A stretch of DNA of 64,000 nucleotides from Winogradskyella marincola. Its GTDB lineage: Bacteria; Bacteroidota; Bacteroidia; Flavobacteriales; Flavobacteriaceae. Position 1 is the first letter of the stretch; every line of letters starts with the position of its first letter. This document shows, one piece after another, positions 1-9,609 of the stretch. The DNA lies in NCBI RefSeq assembly GCF_029624125.1, contig NZ_JARSBN010000003.1, positions 248,001-312,000 of the forward strand, read 5' to 3'. The position numbers and the translations under genes are program-made. The notes beneath the pieces were generated by a model. That model ran no database searches. It saw nothing but the letters and a program-made list of their open reading frames with translations, and was not told the DNA's origin.

Positions 1-228
1 TGGAAGGAAAATGTAAAGTACCTTTCTATACTTCTAGTCATCTGGTTCATTGTTTCCTATGGTTGCGGAATTCTTTTTAAAGATGCTTTAAATGAAATAA
101 GACTTGGAGGGTTTAAGCTAGGATTCTGGTTTGCTCAACAAGGCTCTATATACGTATTTGTAATTCTCATATTCGTATACGTTAGAATAATGAATAAACT
201 AGATAAAAAATACGGTTACGACGAATAG
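1..228 (+). CDS. DUF4212 sodium/substrate symporter small subunit (5' end outside window)
   Basis: The first 75 codons read open in frame 1 to TAG at 226-228; the start lies before the window. The visible part has two hydrophobic segments (about residues 7-22 and 45-62) and the DUF4212 features GGFKLGFWFAQQG and YVRIMNKLDKKYG. DUF4212 proteins are small membrane partners of VC_2705-type sodium:solute symporters. The symporter gene follows 29 bases downstream on the same strand, so the two are almost certainly one transcript and one transporter. The exact substrate cannot be read from this protein; acetate or another short carboxylate is inferred from the neighbours. Confidence 0.85.
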   Translation, partial: WKENVKYLSILLVIWFIVSYGCGILFKDALNEIRLGGFKLGFWFAQQGSIYVFVILIFVYVRIMNKLDKKYGYDE

Positions 229-257
229 TCCTAGCTAATAACCAAAAAATAAAAATT

Positions 258-2048
258 ATGAGTGTACAAACTTGGACATGGATATTAGTAGGCGTTACGT
301 TCGCACTATATTTCGGAATTGCAATTTGGGCCAGAGCAGGCTCAACAAAAGAATTTTATGTTGCTGGTGGTGGTGTTTCTCCACTTGCAAATGGTATGGC
401 AACAGCTGCAGACTGGATGTCAGCTGCATCATTTATCTCAATGGCAGGTATTATTTCATTTACAGGCTATGATGGATCGGTTTACCTTATGGGTTGGACA
501 GGTGGTTATGTGTTACTCGCCTTGCTACTCGCACCTTATTTAAGGAAATTTGGAAAGTTTACAGTGCCAGATTTTATAGGAGACAGATACTACTCTAACA
601 CAGCAAGAACTGTAGCTGTAATATGTGCATTATTAGTGTCCTTTACTTATGTGGCAGGACAAATGCGTGGAGTAGGAGTTGTATTTTCTCAATTTTTACA
701 AGTTGATATAAACATAGGTGTTGTCATCGGTATGGCTATTGTACTTGTGTTTGCATTCTTAGGCGGAATGAAAGGAATTACCTATACGCAAGTGGCACAA
801 TATTGTGTTTTAATCTTTGCATTTATGGTACCTGCATTCTTTATTTCTATGCAGATGACAGGAAACATTATTCCACAAATAGGAATGGGAGGTGAGATTG
901 AAAATGGAACACCTCTGTTAGAGCATCTCGATCAATTGCATACAAAACTAGGATTTAAAGAATATACAAGTGGAACAAAATCGACTTGGGATGTATTTGC
1001 AATTACACTGGCTCTTATGGTTGGTACAGCTGGTTTACCACACGTAATTGTACGTTTCTTTACAGTACCTAAGGTGAAAGATGCGCGTAAGTCTGCAGGT
1101 TTAGCATTGTTATTTATTGCTATACTTTATACTACAGCACCTGCAATTGCAGTGTTTGCAAGAACAAACTTAATCGAAACAGTAAGTAATACTGAATATA
1201 CTGAGGTTCCAGATTGGTTTAAGAATTGGGAGGATACAGGTTTAATTGCCTGGTCAGATAAAAATGGAGATGGAAAAATTCAGTATGTCGCAGGAAATGC
1301 TTTAGATGGAAAACCTGCATATACAGGTGAAGCGAATGACTCAAGCGCAAGAGGAGCGCATGGAGAGCGATTGGTTTCAAATGCCAATGCTGATGCAAAT
1401 GAACTTTATGTAGATAGGGATATCATGGTATTGGCAAATCCTGAAATTGCTAAACTTCCAAATTGGGTAATTGCTCTGGTTGCAGCAGGTGGACTAGCCG
1501 CAGCATTATCAACAGCGGCAGGACTGTTGCTGGTGATTTCTACATCAATATCTCATGATTTGATAAAGAAACAAATCAAACCAGATATTTCAGATAAAGG
1601 AGAGTTAATGTGGGCAAGAATATCTATTGTATTCGCTGTTGTAATAGCAGGACTTGCAGGTATTAAACCACCAGGCTTTGTCGCAGCGGTCGTCGCCTTG
1701 GCCTTTGGGTTGGCAGCAGCTTCATTCTTCCCGGCAATTATATTAGGAATTTTTGACAAGCGTATGAACAAACAAGGAGCCATAGCTGGTATGGTAGTTG
1801 GTATTTCGTTAATGTTGTTCTACATGATTAGATACAAGACAGGTTTAATTGGAGTAATGGATCCAAGACCAGCAAGCGAATGGTGGTTTGGTACTTCGCC
1901 AGAAGGCTTTGGTACCATAGCTATGCTTGTAAATGTTGTCGTCTCTGTAGTGGTCTCTCGTATGACTCCAGCACCACCACAGCATGTACAAGAAATTGTA
2001 GAGAACATCAGAATTCCATCTGGTGCAGGTGAAGCGCATAGTCATTAA
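258..2048 (+). CDS. Sodium:solute symporter, VC_2705/ActP-like (probable acetate or short-carboxylate uptake)
   Basis: A 596-aa inner-membrane SSS-family transporter with about 13 hydrophobic segments and the conserved late segment GLAAALSTAAGLLLVISTSI. It pairs with the DUF4212 gene just upstream, as in the VC_2705 subfamily. The periplasmic-size loop at about residues 310-400 is polar and contains DKNGDGKI (residues 334-341), a DxNxDG calcium-loop-like motif. Two acyl-CoA synthetase genes and the glyoxylate shunt follow within 12 kb, so uptake of acetate and/or propionate is the best guess. A strong terminator at 2072-2104 closes this transcript. Substrate is inferred, family is clear. Confidence 0.88.
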   Translation: MSVQTWTWILVGVTFALYFGIAIWARAGSTKEFYVAGGGVSPLANGMATAADWMSAASFISMAGIISFTGYDGSVYLMGWTGGYVLLALLLAPYLRKFGKFTVPDFIGDRYYSNTARTVAVICALLVSFTYVAGQMRGVGVVFSQFLQVDINIGVVIGMAIVLVFAFLGGMKGITYTQVAQYCVLIFAFMVPAFFISMQMTGNIIPQIGMGGEIENGTPLLEHLDQLHTKLGFKEYTSGTKSTWDVFAITLALMVGTAGLPHVIVRFFTVPKVKDARKSAGLALLFIAILYTTAPAIAVFARTNLIETVSNTEYTEVPDWFKNWEDTGLIAWSDKNGDGKIQYVAGNALDGKPAYTGEANDSSARGAHGERLVSNANADANELYVDRDIMVLANPEIAKLPNWVIALVAAGGLAAALSTAAGLLLVISTSISHDLIKKQIKPDISDKGELMWARISIVFAVVIAGLAGIKPPGFVAAVVALAFGLAAASFFPAIILGIFDKRMNKQGAIAGMVVGISLMLFYMIRYKTGLIGVMDPRPASEWWFGTSPEGFGTIAMLVNVVVSVVVSRMTPAPPQHVQEIVENIRIPSGAGEAHSH

Positions 2049-2071
2049 TTGACAAAGTTTTATTAGTTAGT

Positions 2072-2104
2072 AAAAACAGTGTTGTAAATGCAACACTGTT
2101 TTTT
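2072..2104 (+). terminator. Rho-independent terminator after the symporter
   Basis: A perfect 13-bp inverted repeat (2072-2084 with 2091-2103) around a 6-base loop, ending in a T run. It separates the transporter transcript from the sensor-kinase transcript. Confidence 0.85.
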
Positions 2105-2119
2105 GTATTTTAGTTATCT

Positions 2120-2314
2120 ATGAAAAAAAGACACGAACAAAAGTTAGTTATACTTTCAATTACAACTTTGGCGATACTAAATGTTCCATTTTTATTGATA
2201 TTTAATCATAATGGTCATGTGTTTGGTATTCCTACATTTTATTTTTCAATTTTTTCAATTTGGCTGGTAGTTATACTTGTGTCTTACATAGTTTTAAAAC
2301 GTCATTATGAGTAA
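2120..2314 (+). CDS. Small two-helix membrane protein, unknown function
   Basis: A 64-aa protein with a short basic N-terminus (MKKRHEQK) and two hydrophobic helices (about residues 9-29 and 39-58). Its stop overlaps the start of the downstream sensor kinase by 8 bases (ATGAGTAA), which implies translational coupling. The fold resembles small subunits that accompany sodium:solute symporters, but I do not recognise a family. It may be an accessory subunit of the transporter-like kinase; that is inference from position only. Confidence 0.7.
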   Translation: MKKRHEQKLVILSITTLAILNVPFLLIFNHNGHVFGIPTFYFSIFSIWLVVILVSYIVLKRHYE

Positions 2315-4997
2315 TTACGTTTTATTCATAATAATTGTAACCTATTTAGCGGCATTATTTTTAATTGCCTATTTGGCGGAGAAAAACTCTAAAAGTAAAT
2401 GGGTAAACAATTCTGTGGTATACACTTTGTCTTTAGCTGTATATTGTACAGCATGGACGTATTATGGTAGTATCGGTATTGCAGCTAACTCTGGTGTTAA
2501 TTTTCTGCCTATATATTTAGGGCCAGTAATTGCAGCGCCACTTTGGATTGTGCTGATGAGAAAAATTGTAAGAATCTCTAAGCAGCACAAGATTAGTTCT
2601 ATAGCGGATTTTATTTCGTTGCGATATGGTAATCACAGATTTTTGGGAGCTTTAGTTACTATTGTCTGTTTAATGGCTATTGTGCCTTATATTTCTTTAC
2701 AATTAAAAGCGGTTTCAGAAACATTTCAAATTTTATCAGATGATACTAGTTATGTTGCAACTTCGGTTTATGATGATTCAACCTTTTACATAGCATTATT
2801 GCTTGCTGTTTTTGCAACTTTTTTTGGAACGCAAACAACAGATGCTTCAGAAAAACACAAAGGGATTGTAATGTCTGTGGCTTTTGAGTCTGTGTTAAAA
2901 CTGGTTTTCTTCCTGTTTGTTGGTATATATGTAACTTATGTTTTATTTGATGGTACAGAAGATATTTACACAAAAATGTCTGCTGCTGAAAATTTTGAAT
3001 CATTAACAACTATCAATGGTTTTGAAGGTGGTTTCAACTGGTTATATACAATAATGTTGTCTTTCATGGCAATTTTCTTGTTACCAAGACAATTTCAGGT
3101 TTCTGTAGTTGAAAATGTTAGAGAAAAGCATTTAAAAAATGCAATTTGGATGTTTCCGCTGTATCTTCTTTTGTTTAACTTTTTTGTAATCTTTATTGCT
3201 TGGGCAGGCAATCTAACTATTGGTAATACAGTGCAGGCTGAGTATTATGCGTTGTTGTTGCCATTACAAAACGGTAATACGTTTTTGTCTGTATTGGTGT
3301 TTTTAGGTGGATTTTCAGCAGTTATTTCTATGGTTGTTGTTGCTACTTTGGCGTTATCTACAATGGTGAGTAATAATTTGGTAATTCCTTATGGTTTTTT
3401 GGATTACTTTATAAAAAGTCATCCAGAAAGAAATGCCAAATACATAAAGAATATTAGGCGAATTTCAATTTTTTTAATCATAATTAGTGCTTATGCATTT
3501 TATGTAAACTTTTCTTTTGAATTATCACTGTATTCCATTGGTTTAATGGCGTTTGTGATTATAGCACAGCTTGCACCTTCTTTTTTCATCGGATTATTTT
3601 GGAACAGAGGTTCTTCTCAGGCTACAATTGCCGGAATTATTTCAGGTATAGCAGTAGTTTTTTACACATTAATTCTTCCGTTTTCTCTTCATGCGCTAAA
3701 TGGTTCAGATGATTTGGTTCAGAATGGTTTTGCAGGCATAGAGGTTTTAAAACCACATGCTTTATTCGGAATAGATTTTTTAAGTCCACCAGCACACGCA
3801 TTTTTTTGGAGCATACTTGTAAACTTGTTTTGTTACATGACATTTTCTGTAATTAAAAAAGGAAATTATAGAGAGCGTAATTATGCAGAAATGTACGTCG
3901 ATAGTAAAAACTATACAGATTTGCAAGATGGTGCTTTGGTATGGAAAGGAGAAGCTTATGTTGCCGATATAAAGAAGGTGTTGGTTAAGTTTTTGGGTGA
4001 TACTAGAACCGAACGAGCTTTAAACTTATTTTTTAGAAAGTACGATTTGCCTATAGACACGCAAATGGCAGATGCAAGGTTAATTAATTTCTCAGAAAAA
4101 CTGCTTACAGGTAGTATTGGTAGTGCTTCTGCTAAAATTTTAATTGCGAGTGTGGTAAAGGAAGATGAGGTGAGTTTGGTTGAGGTTCTTAAGATACTTG
4201 AAGAGTCCAAGGAAACCATAGCTAGAAATAAATTATTAAGAGAAAAATCTAACGAGTTAACACAGCTTACCAATCAGCTCAAAGATGCTAATGAAGAACT
4301 GATAGAAAAAGACAGACAAAAAGATGAGTTTTTAGATACGGTTGCTCACGAGTTAAAAACACCAATTACAGGTATTAGAGCAGCTACCGAATTATTACTC
4401 GACGATGATGATGATATGCCTCAAGAAATAAAAGCTCAATTTCTTAAAAATATGCTTCAGGATAGTGATAGGTTATCGCGCCTTATTCATAATATTTTAG
4501 ATTTTGAAAAACTATCAAAAGGTCGTACACAGCTTAATATCAAGACACATAATATTAAAAATACAATTCAGAAAACTATAGATACTTTAAGGCATATTGC
4601 TGATAAGAAACAAGTTGAAATTGTAAATTTAAATCCTAACGACTTTGAAGTAGAGTATGATGAAGATCGTATTGTACAGGTTTTAACAAATTTAATATCT
4701 AATGCTATAAAATTTTGTGATGTTAAAAAAGGCAAGATCATTGTGGATTATAAAATTGATTTAGGATATTTGGAAGTAATAATTAATGATAACGGAAGAG
4801 GGATTCCAAAGCAAGATTTGCCTTATATTTTTGATAAATTTTATCAATCAAAAAATCAGAATATTCAAAAACCAGAAGGAAGTGGTTTGGGTCTGGCTAT
4901 TTGTAAGCAAATTATTGAAAATCACAATGGTGAGGTTTGGGTAAAGAATAACGAAAAAAGTGGTGCAACCTTTGGATTTAAAATGCCTTTTAAGTAA
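2307..4997 (+). CDS. Sodium:solute symporter-like sensor histidine kinase (CbrA-type architecture)
   Basis: An 896-aa fusion. Residues 1 to about 510 form a multi-helix SSS/PutP-like membrane domain. A soluble linker and coiled coil (about 630-670) lead to a HisKA domain with the phospho-acceptor H681 in TVAHELKTP, and a C-terminal HATPase domain with N box (LTNLISNAIKF), G1 (DNGRGI) and G2 (GSGLGLAICK). Such kinases, for example CbrA, couple solute sensing or transport to phosphorelay. A single-domain response regulator follows 20 bases downstream. Next to an acetate transporter and acyl-CoA synthetases, a role in sensing organic acids is likely but not shown. Confidence 0.9.
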   Translation: MSNYVLFIIIVTYLAALFLIAYLAEKNSKSKWVNNSVVYTLSLAVYCTAWTYYGSIGIAANSGVNFLPIYLGPVIAAPLWIVLMRKIVRISKQHKISSIADFISLRYGNHRFLGALVTIVCLMAIVPYISLQLKAVSETFQILSDDTSYVATSVYDDSTFYIALLLAVFATFFGTQTTDASEKHKGIVMSVAFESVLKLVFFLFVGIYVTYVLFDGTEDIYTKMSAAENFESLTTINGFEGGFNWLYTIMLSFMAIFLLPRQFQVSVVENVREKHLKNAIWMFPLYLLLFNFFVIFIAWAGNLTIGNTVQAEYYALLLPLQNGNTFLSVLVFLGGFSAVISMVVVATLALSTMVSNNLVIPYGFLDYFIKSHPERNAKYIKNIRRISIFLIIISAYAFYVNFSFELSLYSIGLMAFVIIAQLAPSFFIGLFWNRGSSQATIAGIISGIAVVFYTLILPFSLHALNGSDDLVQNGFAGIEVLKPHALFGIDFLSPPAHAFFWSILVNLFCYMTFSVIKKGNYRERNYAEMYVDSKNYTDLQDGALVWKGEAYVADIKKVLVKFLGDTRTERALNLFFRKYDLPIDTQMADARLINFSEKLLTGSIGSASAKILIASVVKEDEVSLVEVLKILEESKETIARNKLLREKSNELTQLTNQLKDANEELIEKDRQKDEFLDTVAHELKTPITGIRAATELLLDDDDDMPQEIKAQFLKNMLQDSDRLSRLIHNILDFEKLSKGRTQLNIKTHNIKNTIQKTIDTLRHIADKKQVEIVNLNPNDFEVEYDEDRIVQVLTNLISNAIKFCDVKKGKIIVDYKIDLGYLEVIINDNGRGIPKQDLPYIFDKFYQSKNQNIQKPEGSGLGLAICKQIIENHNGEVWVKNNEKSGATFGFKMPFK

Positions 4998-5017
4998 ATT
5001 GTAAACGTGTTTGAAGA

Positions 5018-5380
5018 ATGAAGAAAATCGTAATAGTTGATGACGAACCAAATATAGTAATGACGCTAGAATACACCTTTAAAAAACATAATTTTGAAGT
5101 GTATATAGCAAGAGATGGTAGCGAGGCATTAGAGATCTTGCAAAGCGTAATTCCAGATGTTATTATGTTAGATGTTATGATGCCGAATGTAGATGGTTAT
5201 CAAACACTAAAATCCATAAAAGAGAATGATCAGTTAAAGGATACTAAAGTTGTATTTTTAACTGCAAAAAATAAAGCTTCAGATATTGAAAAAGGCTTAA
5301 AACTTGGAGCAGATAAATATTTAACAAAGCCCTTTTCAGTAAAAAAAATAGTTTCAGAAATTAATGAGCTTATAGCTTAA
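5018..5380 (+). CDS. Single-domain response regulator (CheY-like receiver)
   Basis: A 120-aa receiver domain with all key residues: acidic pair D8/D9, phospho-acceptor D52 (VIMLDVMMP), T82 and K104 (TKPF). No DNA-binding output domain is present. It follows the SSS-like histidine kinase by 20 bases and is its probable partner. As a stand-alone receiver it must act by protein contact or as a relay to another protein; the output is not visible in this window. Confidence 0.9.
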   Translation: MKKIVIVDDEPNIVMTLEYTFKKHNFEVYIARDGSEALEILQSVIPDVIMLDVMMPNVDGYQTLKSIKENDQLKDTKVVFLTAKNKASDIEKGLKLGADKYLTKPFSVKKIVSEINELIA

Positions 5381-5449
5381 GGTTTTTATTTAGTTAAACA
5401 TTGGTTTTATGTGCAAAAAGAAACTGTGTTTAATTAAAGAAAAAACAAC

Positions 5450-5671
5450 ATGAAACGTATTCGTATTAATGCTTTAACGTCAGATATAATTATCAGTATT
5501 TACGTTATAGTAACTCTATATTTTCGTTTTAAACTAGAAAGTAAAACTGCCACAAGCCCTTTTGAATCGGTTGTAATGGGTGTTTGTTTTGTGCTTATAA
5601 TTTGGGCTTTAATTAAGCTTAAAATATTAAATCCTAACTGGTTTGGATTATTTAATGCTAAAAAATCGTAG
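5450..5671 (+). CDS. Small two-helix membrane protein, unknown function
   Basis: A 73-aa protein with two hydrophobic segments (about residues 9-26 and 40-58) and a basic tail (NAKKS). Its stop is two bases before the start of the acyl-CoA synthetase gene, so the two are probably co-translated. I do not recognise the family. It is the second small membrane protein in this acid-utilisation region, the other being at 2120-2314. Confidence 0.65.
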   Translation: MKRIRINALTSDIIISIYVIVTLYFRFKLESKTATSPFESVVMGVCFVLIIWALIKLKILNPNWFGLFNAKKS

Positions 5672-5673
5672 TT

Positions 5674-7566
5674 ATGGATTATCAAAAATTTTATAATTCT
5701 AGTATAGATAATCCAGAGGAATTTTGGAAAACGCAATCGCAAAATCTAGATTGGTTTAAGCAACCAAACACTATACTTTCTAAAGATAAACACGATTATT
5801 ACCAATGGTTTGCAGATGGACAACTTAACTTAAGTTATTTATGTATAGATAAGCATATTAACGATGGATTTGGAGACCAAAATGCAATAATTTATGATTC
5901 GCCAGTTACTAACACTAAAAAACACATAACCTTTAATCAATTACATAAGGAAGTATCAAAACTTGCTGGCGGATTACAAGCATTAGGATTATCAAAAGGC
6001 GATACGTGTATAATTTATATGCCTATGATTCCGCAAGCCATTTATGCTATGTTAGCTTGCGCAAGGATAGGTGTAACTCACTCGGTTGTATTTGGTGGTT
6101 TTGCGCCACACGAGTTAGCAATTCGTATAGACGATTGCAAACCTAAAGCAGTAATTACAGCGTCGCATGGTATAGAGATTAATAGAATTATTCCTTACAA
6201 ACCGTTTGTCGACGAAGCTATTAAACAAACTAATAGCAAGCCAGAAAAAGTTATCGTTTTTGATAGAGAACAAGATGTAGAAATTCCTAAGAAACCTTAC
6301 GATGTAGATTATAAAACATTGTTAGAAAATTCAGATTCTATCGATGCTATTCCACTAGAGGCAACTCATCCATCATATATTTTATACACTTCAGGAACAA
6401 CAGGAAAACCAAAAGGAATTATTAGAGATACTGGTGGATATGCTACTGCATTAAAATTTTCGATGAAACACGTTTACGGTGTAGAAGAAGGCGATGTGTA
6501 TTGGGCAGCAAGTGATGTTGGTTGGGTTGTTGGTCACAGCTATATTGTGTACGGACCATTATTAAACAGAAATACAACTATTCTTTTTGAAGGCAAGCCA
6601 ATAAAAACACCAGATGCATCTACCTTTTGGCGTGTTATTAGCGAGCATAATGTAAAAGTAATGTTTACAGCGCCAACAGCTATAAGAGCAATTAAAAAAG
6701 AAGATCCTGAAGGCGATTTGATTAAAAACCATGATTTATCGTGTTTAAAATATCAATTTTTGGCTGGCGAACGCTGTGATGTCGCAACATTACATTGGAC
6801 CGAGCAAAAGCTTAAAGTTCCTGTAATAGACCATTGGTGGCAAACCGAAAGTGGTTGGCCAATGCTAGCTAATATGGTTGGCGTTCAATTACAAGATGTA
6901 AAACCTGGCTCTGCAAGTTTGCCGGTTTGTGGTTATGATATTCAAATTTTAAATGAAGAAGGCCAAGAAGTAGAAGCTGGCGTAGAAGGATTGGTAACTG
7001 CAAAATTACCATTGCCACCAGGTACGCTTTTAAACCTTTGGGAAAATCCGCAACGTTTTAAATCTGGTTATTTAGAACGATTTCCAGGATATTATTTTTC
7101 TGGCGATGGTGGTTATAAAGACGAAGATGGCTACGTGTTTATTACAGGTAGAGTAGACGATATTATTAACGTTGCAGGACATAGATTATCTACTGCCGAA
7201 ATGGAAGAAATTGTTGCATCTAACACTTCGGTTGCAGAATGTGCTGTTTTTGGTGTGCATTGCGAAATTAAAGGTCAAAAACCATTAGGCTTAGTGGTTT
7301 TAAAATCTGGCGCAACTACAGATTATGAGGCAATTCAAACCGAAATTATTAAAGACGTTAGAAAAGAAATAGGTGCAGTCGCATCGTTTAAAGATGTACT
7401 TGTGGTTAACCGATTGCCAAAAACAAGAAGTGGTAAAATTCTTCGTAAATTGTTACGAAATATCGCAGACGAACAGCAATTCAACATTCCATCAACCATC
7501 GACGATATCGCGATTATAGATGAAATAAAATCAGTATATCAAACCCATCATATTGGGATACATTAA
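5674..7566 (+). CDS. AMP-forming acyl-CoA synthetase, propionyl-CoA synthetase (PrpE/ACSS3) type
   Basis: A 630-aa adenylate-forming ligase that activates a short-chain acid with ATP and CoA. It has the P-loop-like TSGTTGKPKG, WAASDVGWVVGHSYIVYGPL, FLAGERCD and DHWWQTESGWP. The last two are typical of PrpE/ACSS3 and differ from the TVGEPIN and DTWWQTETGG of Acs in the next gene. The C-terminal catalytic and acetylatable lysine is K588 in KTRSGKILRK. It sits 33 bases before acs, so acetate and propionate activation appear to be encoded together. Propionate as substrate is inferred from motif type. Confidence 0.85.
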   Translation: MDYQKFYNSSIDNPEEFWKTQSQNLDWFKQPNTILSKDKHDYYQWFADGQLNLSYLCIDKHINDGFGDQNAIIYDSPVTNTKKHITFNQLHKEVSKLAGGLQALGLSKGDTCIIYMPMIPQAIYAMLACARIGVTHSVVFGGFAPHELAIRIDDCKPKAVITASHGIEINRIIPYKPFVDEAIKQTNSKPEKVIVFDREQDVEIPKKPYDVDYKTLLENSDSIDAIPLEATHPSYILYTSGTTGKPKGIIRDTGGYATALKFSMKHVYGVEEGDVYWAASDVGWVVGHSYIVYGPLLNRNTTILFEGKPIKTPDASTFWRVISEHNVKVMFTAPTAIRAIKKEDPEGDLIKNHDLSCLKYQFLAGERCDVATLHWTEQKLKVPVIDHWWQTESGWPMLANMVGVQLQDVKPGSASLPVCGYDIQILNEEGQEVEAGVEGLVTAKLPLPPGTLLNLWENPQRFKSGYLERFPGYYFSGDGGYKDEDGYVFITGRVDDIINVAGHRLSTAEMEEIVASNTSVAECAVFGVHCEIKGQKPLGLVVLKSGATTDYEAIQTEIIKDVRKEIGAVASFKDVLVVNRLPKTRSGKILRKLLRNIADEQQFNIPSTIDDIAIIDEIKSVYQTHHIGIH

Positions 7567-7599
7567 ATTAAAACAAAACTTAAATAACATATATCAATT

Positions 7600-9507
7600 A
7601 TGAGTAATTATCATATCAAACACTTAGAAGAATACTACCAAGTCTACCGTAAATCGGTTAGAAATCCAGAAGTTTTTTGGGAAGAAATTGCCGAAGAACA
7701 TTTTATGTGGCGAAAAAAATGGGACAACGTATTAAGTTGGGATTTTACCAAACCTGAAGTAAAATGGTTTGAAGGTGCGCAACTAAATATTACCGAAAAT
7801 TGTATCGATAGACACCTATACACAAGAGGCGATAAAACCGCGATAATTTTTGAACCTAACGATCCAAAAGAAGAAGCAGAACATATCACATATCGCCAAT
7901 TACACGATCGCGTTTGTCGTATGGCAAATGTGTTAAAAGAAAAAGGTATTGGTAAAGGGGATCGTGTGTGTATTTATTTACCAATGATTCCAGAATTAGC
8001 CATTTCAGTATTAGCTTGTGCGCGAATTGGTGCGATACATTCTGTGGTATTTGCAGGATTTTCATCTACAGCATTAGCAACGCGTATCAACGATTCAGAA
8101 TGTAAAATGGTAATCACAAGTGATGGATCGTATCGTGGTGCAAAAACAATTGATTTAAAAGGTATTGTAGACGAAGCTTTAGAAGAATGTGATTGTATAG
8201 AAAGCGTTTTAGTAGCAAAACGAATTAATAGCGATATTACTATGAAAGACGGTCGCGACCATTGGTTACAACCTTTATTAGACGAAGCTTATCACGATTG
8301 CGTACCAGAAATAATGAATGCCGAAGATCCGTTATTCATCTTATATACTTCAGGTTCTACAGGAAAACCAAAAGGAATGGTGCATACAACTGCAGGATAT
8401 ATGGTGTATACGGCATACACGTTTAAAAATGTGTTTCAATACCGCGAAAAAGATGTGTATTGGTGTACTGCAGATATAGGTTGGATTACAGGACACAGTT
8501 ACATAGTTTACGGACCATTATGTAACGGTGCTACTACAGTTATGTTTGAAGGTGTACCAAGTTACCCGGATTTTGGACGCTTCTGGGAAATTGTAGAAAA
8601 GCATAAGGTTAACCAATTTTATACGGCTCCAACAGCAATTCGTGCATTAGCAAAAGAAGGTGTAGACCACTTAGAAAAACACGATTTATCATCTTTAAAA
8701 GTGTTAGGAACGGTTGGTGAACCAATTAATGAAGAAGCCTGGCATTGGTACGATGATAACGTCGGACAAAGAAAAGCACCAATTGTAGATACGTGGTGGC
8801 AAACTGAAACTGGTGGGATAATGATTACGCCAATTGCATTTGCAACGCCAACAAAACCAACGTATGCGACGCTTCCTTTTATCGGAATTCAGCCAGCTTT
8901 AATGGATGAAAACGGACAAGAAATTAAAGGAAATCAAGTAGATGGTAGACTTTGTATAAAATTCCCTTGGCCAAGTATGGCAAGAACTATTTGGGGCAAT
9001 CATCAACGTTACAAAGACACCTATTTCTCGGCTTATGATAACAAATATTTTACAGGTGATGGCGCGTTAAGAGATGAAGTAGGGTATTACCGTATTACAG
9101 GTCGTGTGGATGATGTCATTATCGTTTCTGGTCATAACTTAGGTACTGCTCCAATAGAAGATGCTATAAATGAACATCCAGCTGTTGCGGAATCTGCAAT
9201 TGTAGGTTTCCCTCACGATATTAAAGGAAACGCATTGTATGGTTATGTTACTTTGAAAGAAACAGGCGAAAGTCGTAACCATGATAACCTACGTAAAGAG
9301 ATTAACCAGTTAATTACCGAGCAAATTGGACCAATCGCTAAGTTGGATAAAATCCAATTTACTGCAGGTTTACCAAAAACACGAAGCGGAAAAATAATGC
9401 GTCGTATTTTACGTAAAATAGCTAGTAAGGATACAAGTAATTTGGGCGACACAAGTACATTATTAAATCCAGAAGTTGTTCAAGATATTATGGATAATGC
9501 ATTGTAA
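7600..9507 (+). CDS. acs: Acetate--CoA ligase
   Basis: A 635-aa acetyl-CoA synthetase, full length for the family. Motifs seen are TSGSTGKPKGMVHTTAGY, CTADIGWITGHSYIVYGPLC, VGEPINEEAWHWY, DTWWQTETGG and the C-terminal KTRSGKIMRR with the catalytic, regulatory lysine K598. It converts acetate, ATP and CoA to acetyl-CoA, feeding the glyoxylate shunt genes downstream. It lies 33 bases after the PrpE-like gene and is followed by a terminator at 9532-9567. Confidence 0.96.
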   Translation: MSNYHIKHLEEYYQVYRKSVRNPEVFWEEIAEEHFMWRKKWDNVLSWDFTKPEVKWFEGAQLNITENCIDRHLYTRGDKTAIIFEPNDPKEEAEHITYRQLHDRVCRMANVLKEKGIGKGDRVCIYLPMIPELAISVLACARIGAIHSVVFAGFSSTALATRINDSECKMVITSDGSYRGAKTIDLKGIVDEALEECDCIESVLVAKRINSDITMKDGRDHWLQPLLDEAYHDCVPEIMNAEDPLFILYTSGSTGKPKGMVHTTAGYMVYTAYTFKNVFQYREKDVYWCTADIGWITGHSYIVYGPLCNGATTVMFEGVPSYPDFGRFWEIVEKHKVNQFYTAPTAIRALAKEGVDHLEKHDLSSLKVLGTVGEPINEEAWHWYDDNVGQRKAPIVDTWWQTETGGIMITPIAFATPTKPTYATLPFIGIQPALMDENGQEIKGNQVDGRLCIKFPWPSMARTIWGNHQRYKDTYFSAYDNKYFTGDGALRDEVGYYRITGRVDDVIIVSGHNLGTAPIEDAINEHPAVAESAIVGFPHDIKGNALYGYVTLKETGESRNHDNLRKEINQLITEQIGPIAKLDKIQFTAGLPKTRSGKIMRRILRKIASKDTSNLGDTSTLLNPEVVQDIMDNAL

Positions 9508-9531
9508 ATTATATAAACATTAAATATTCAT

Positions 9532-9567
9532 AAAAAGCATCAAGACAATGAGTTTTGATGCTTTTTT
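9532..9567 (+). terminator. Rho-independent terminator after acs
   Basis: A perfect 12-bp stem (9532-9543 with 9555-9566), an 11-base loop, then a T run. It ends the synthetase transcript. Confidence 0.85.
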
Positions 9568-9609
9568 AATTCAACACTTTGCTATCTTCGCCCAAAACAA
9601 AACAATTCT

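Noticed and set aside
2307..4997. The SSS domain of the histidine kinase as an independent transporter gene
   Set aside because: The frame is continuous into the HisKA and HATPase domains, as in CbrA-type kinases.
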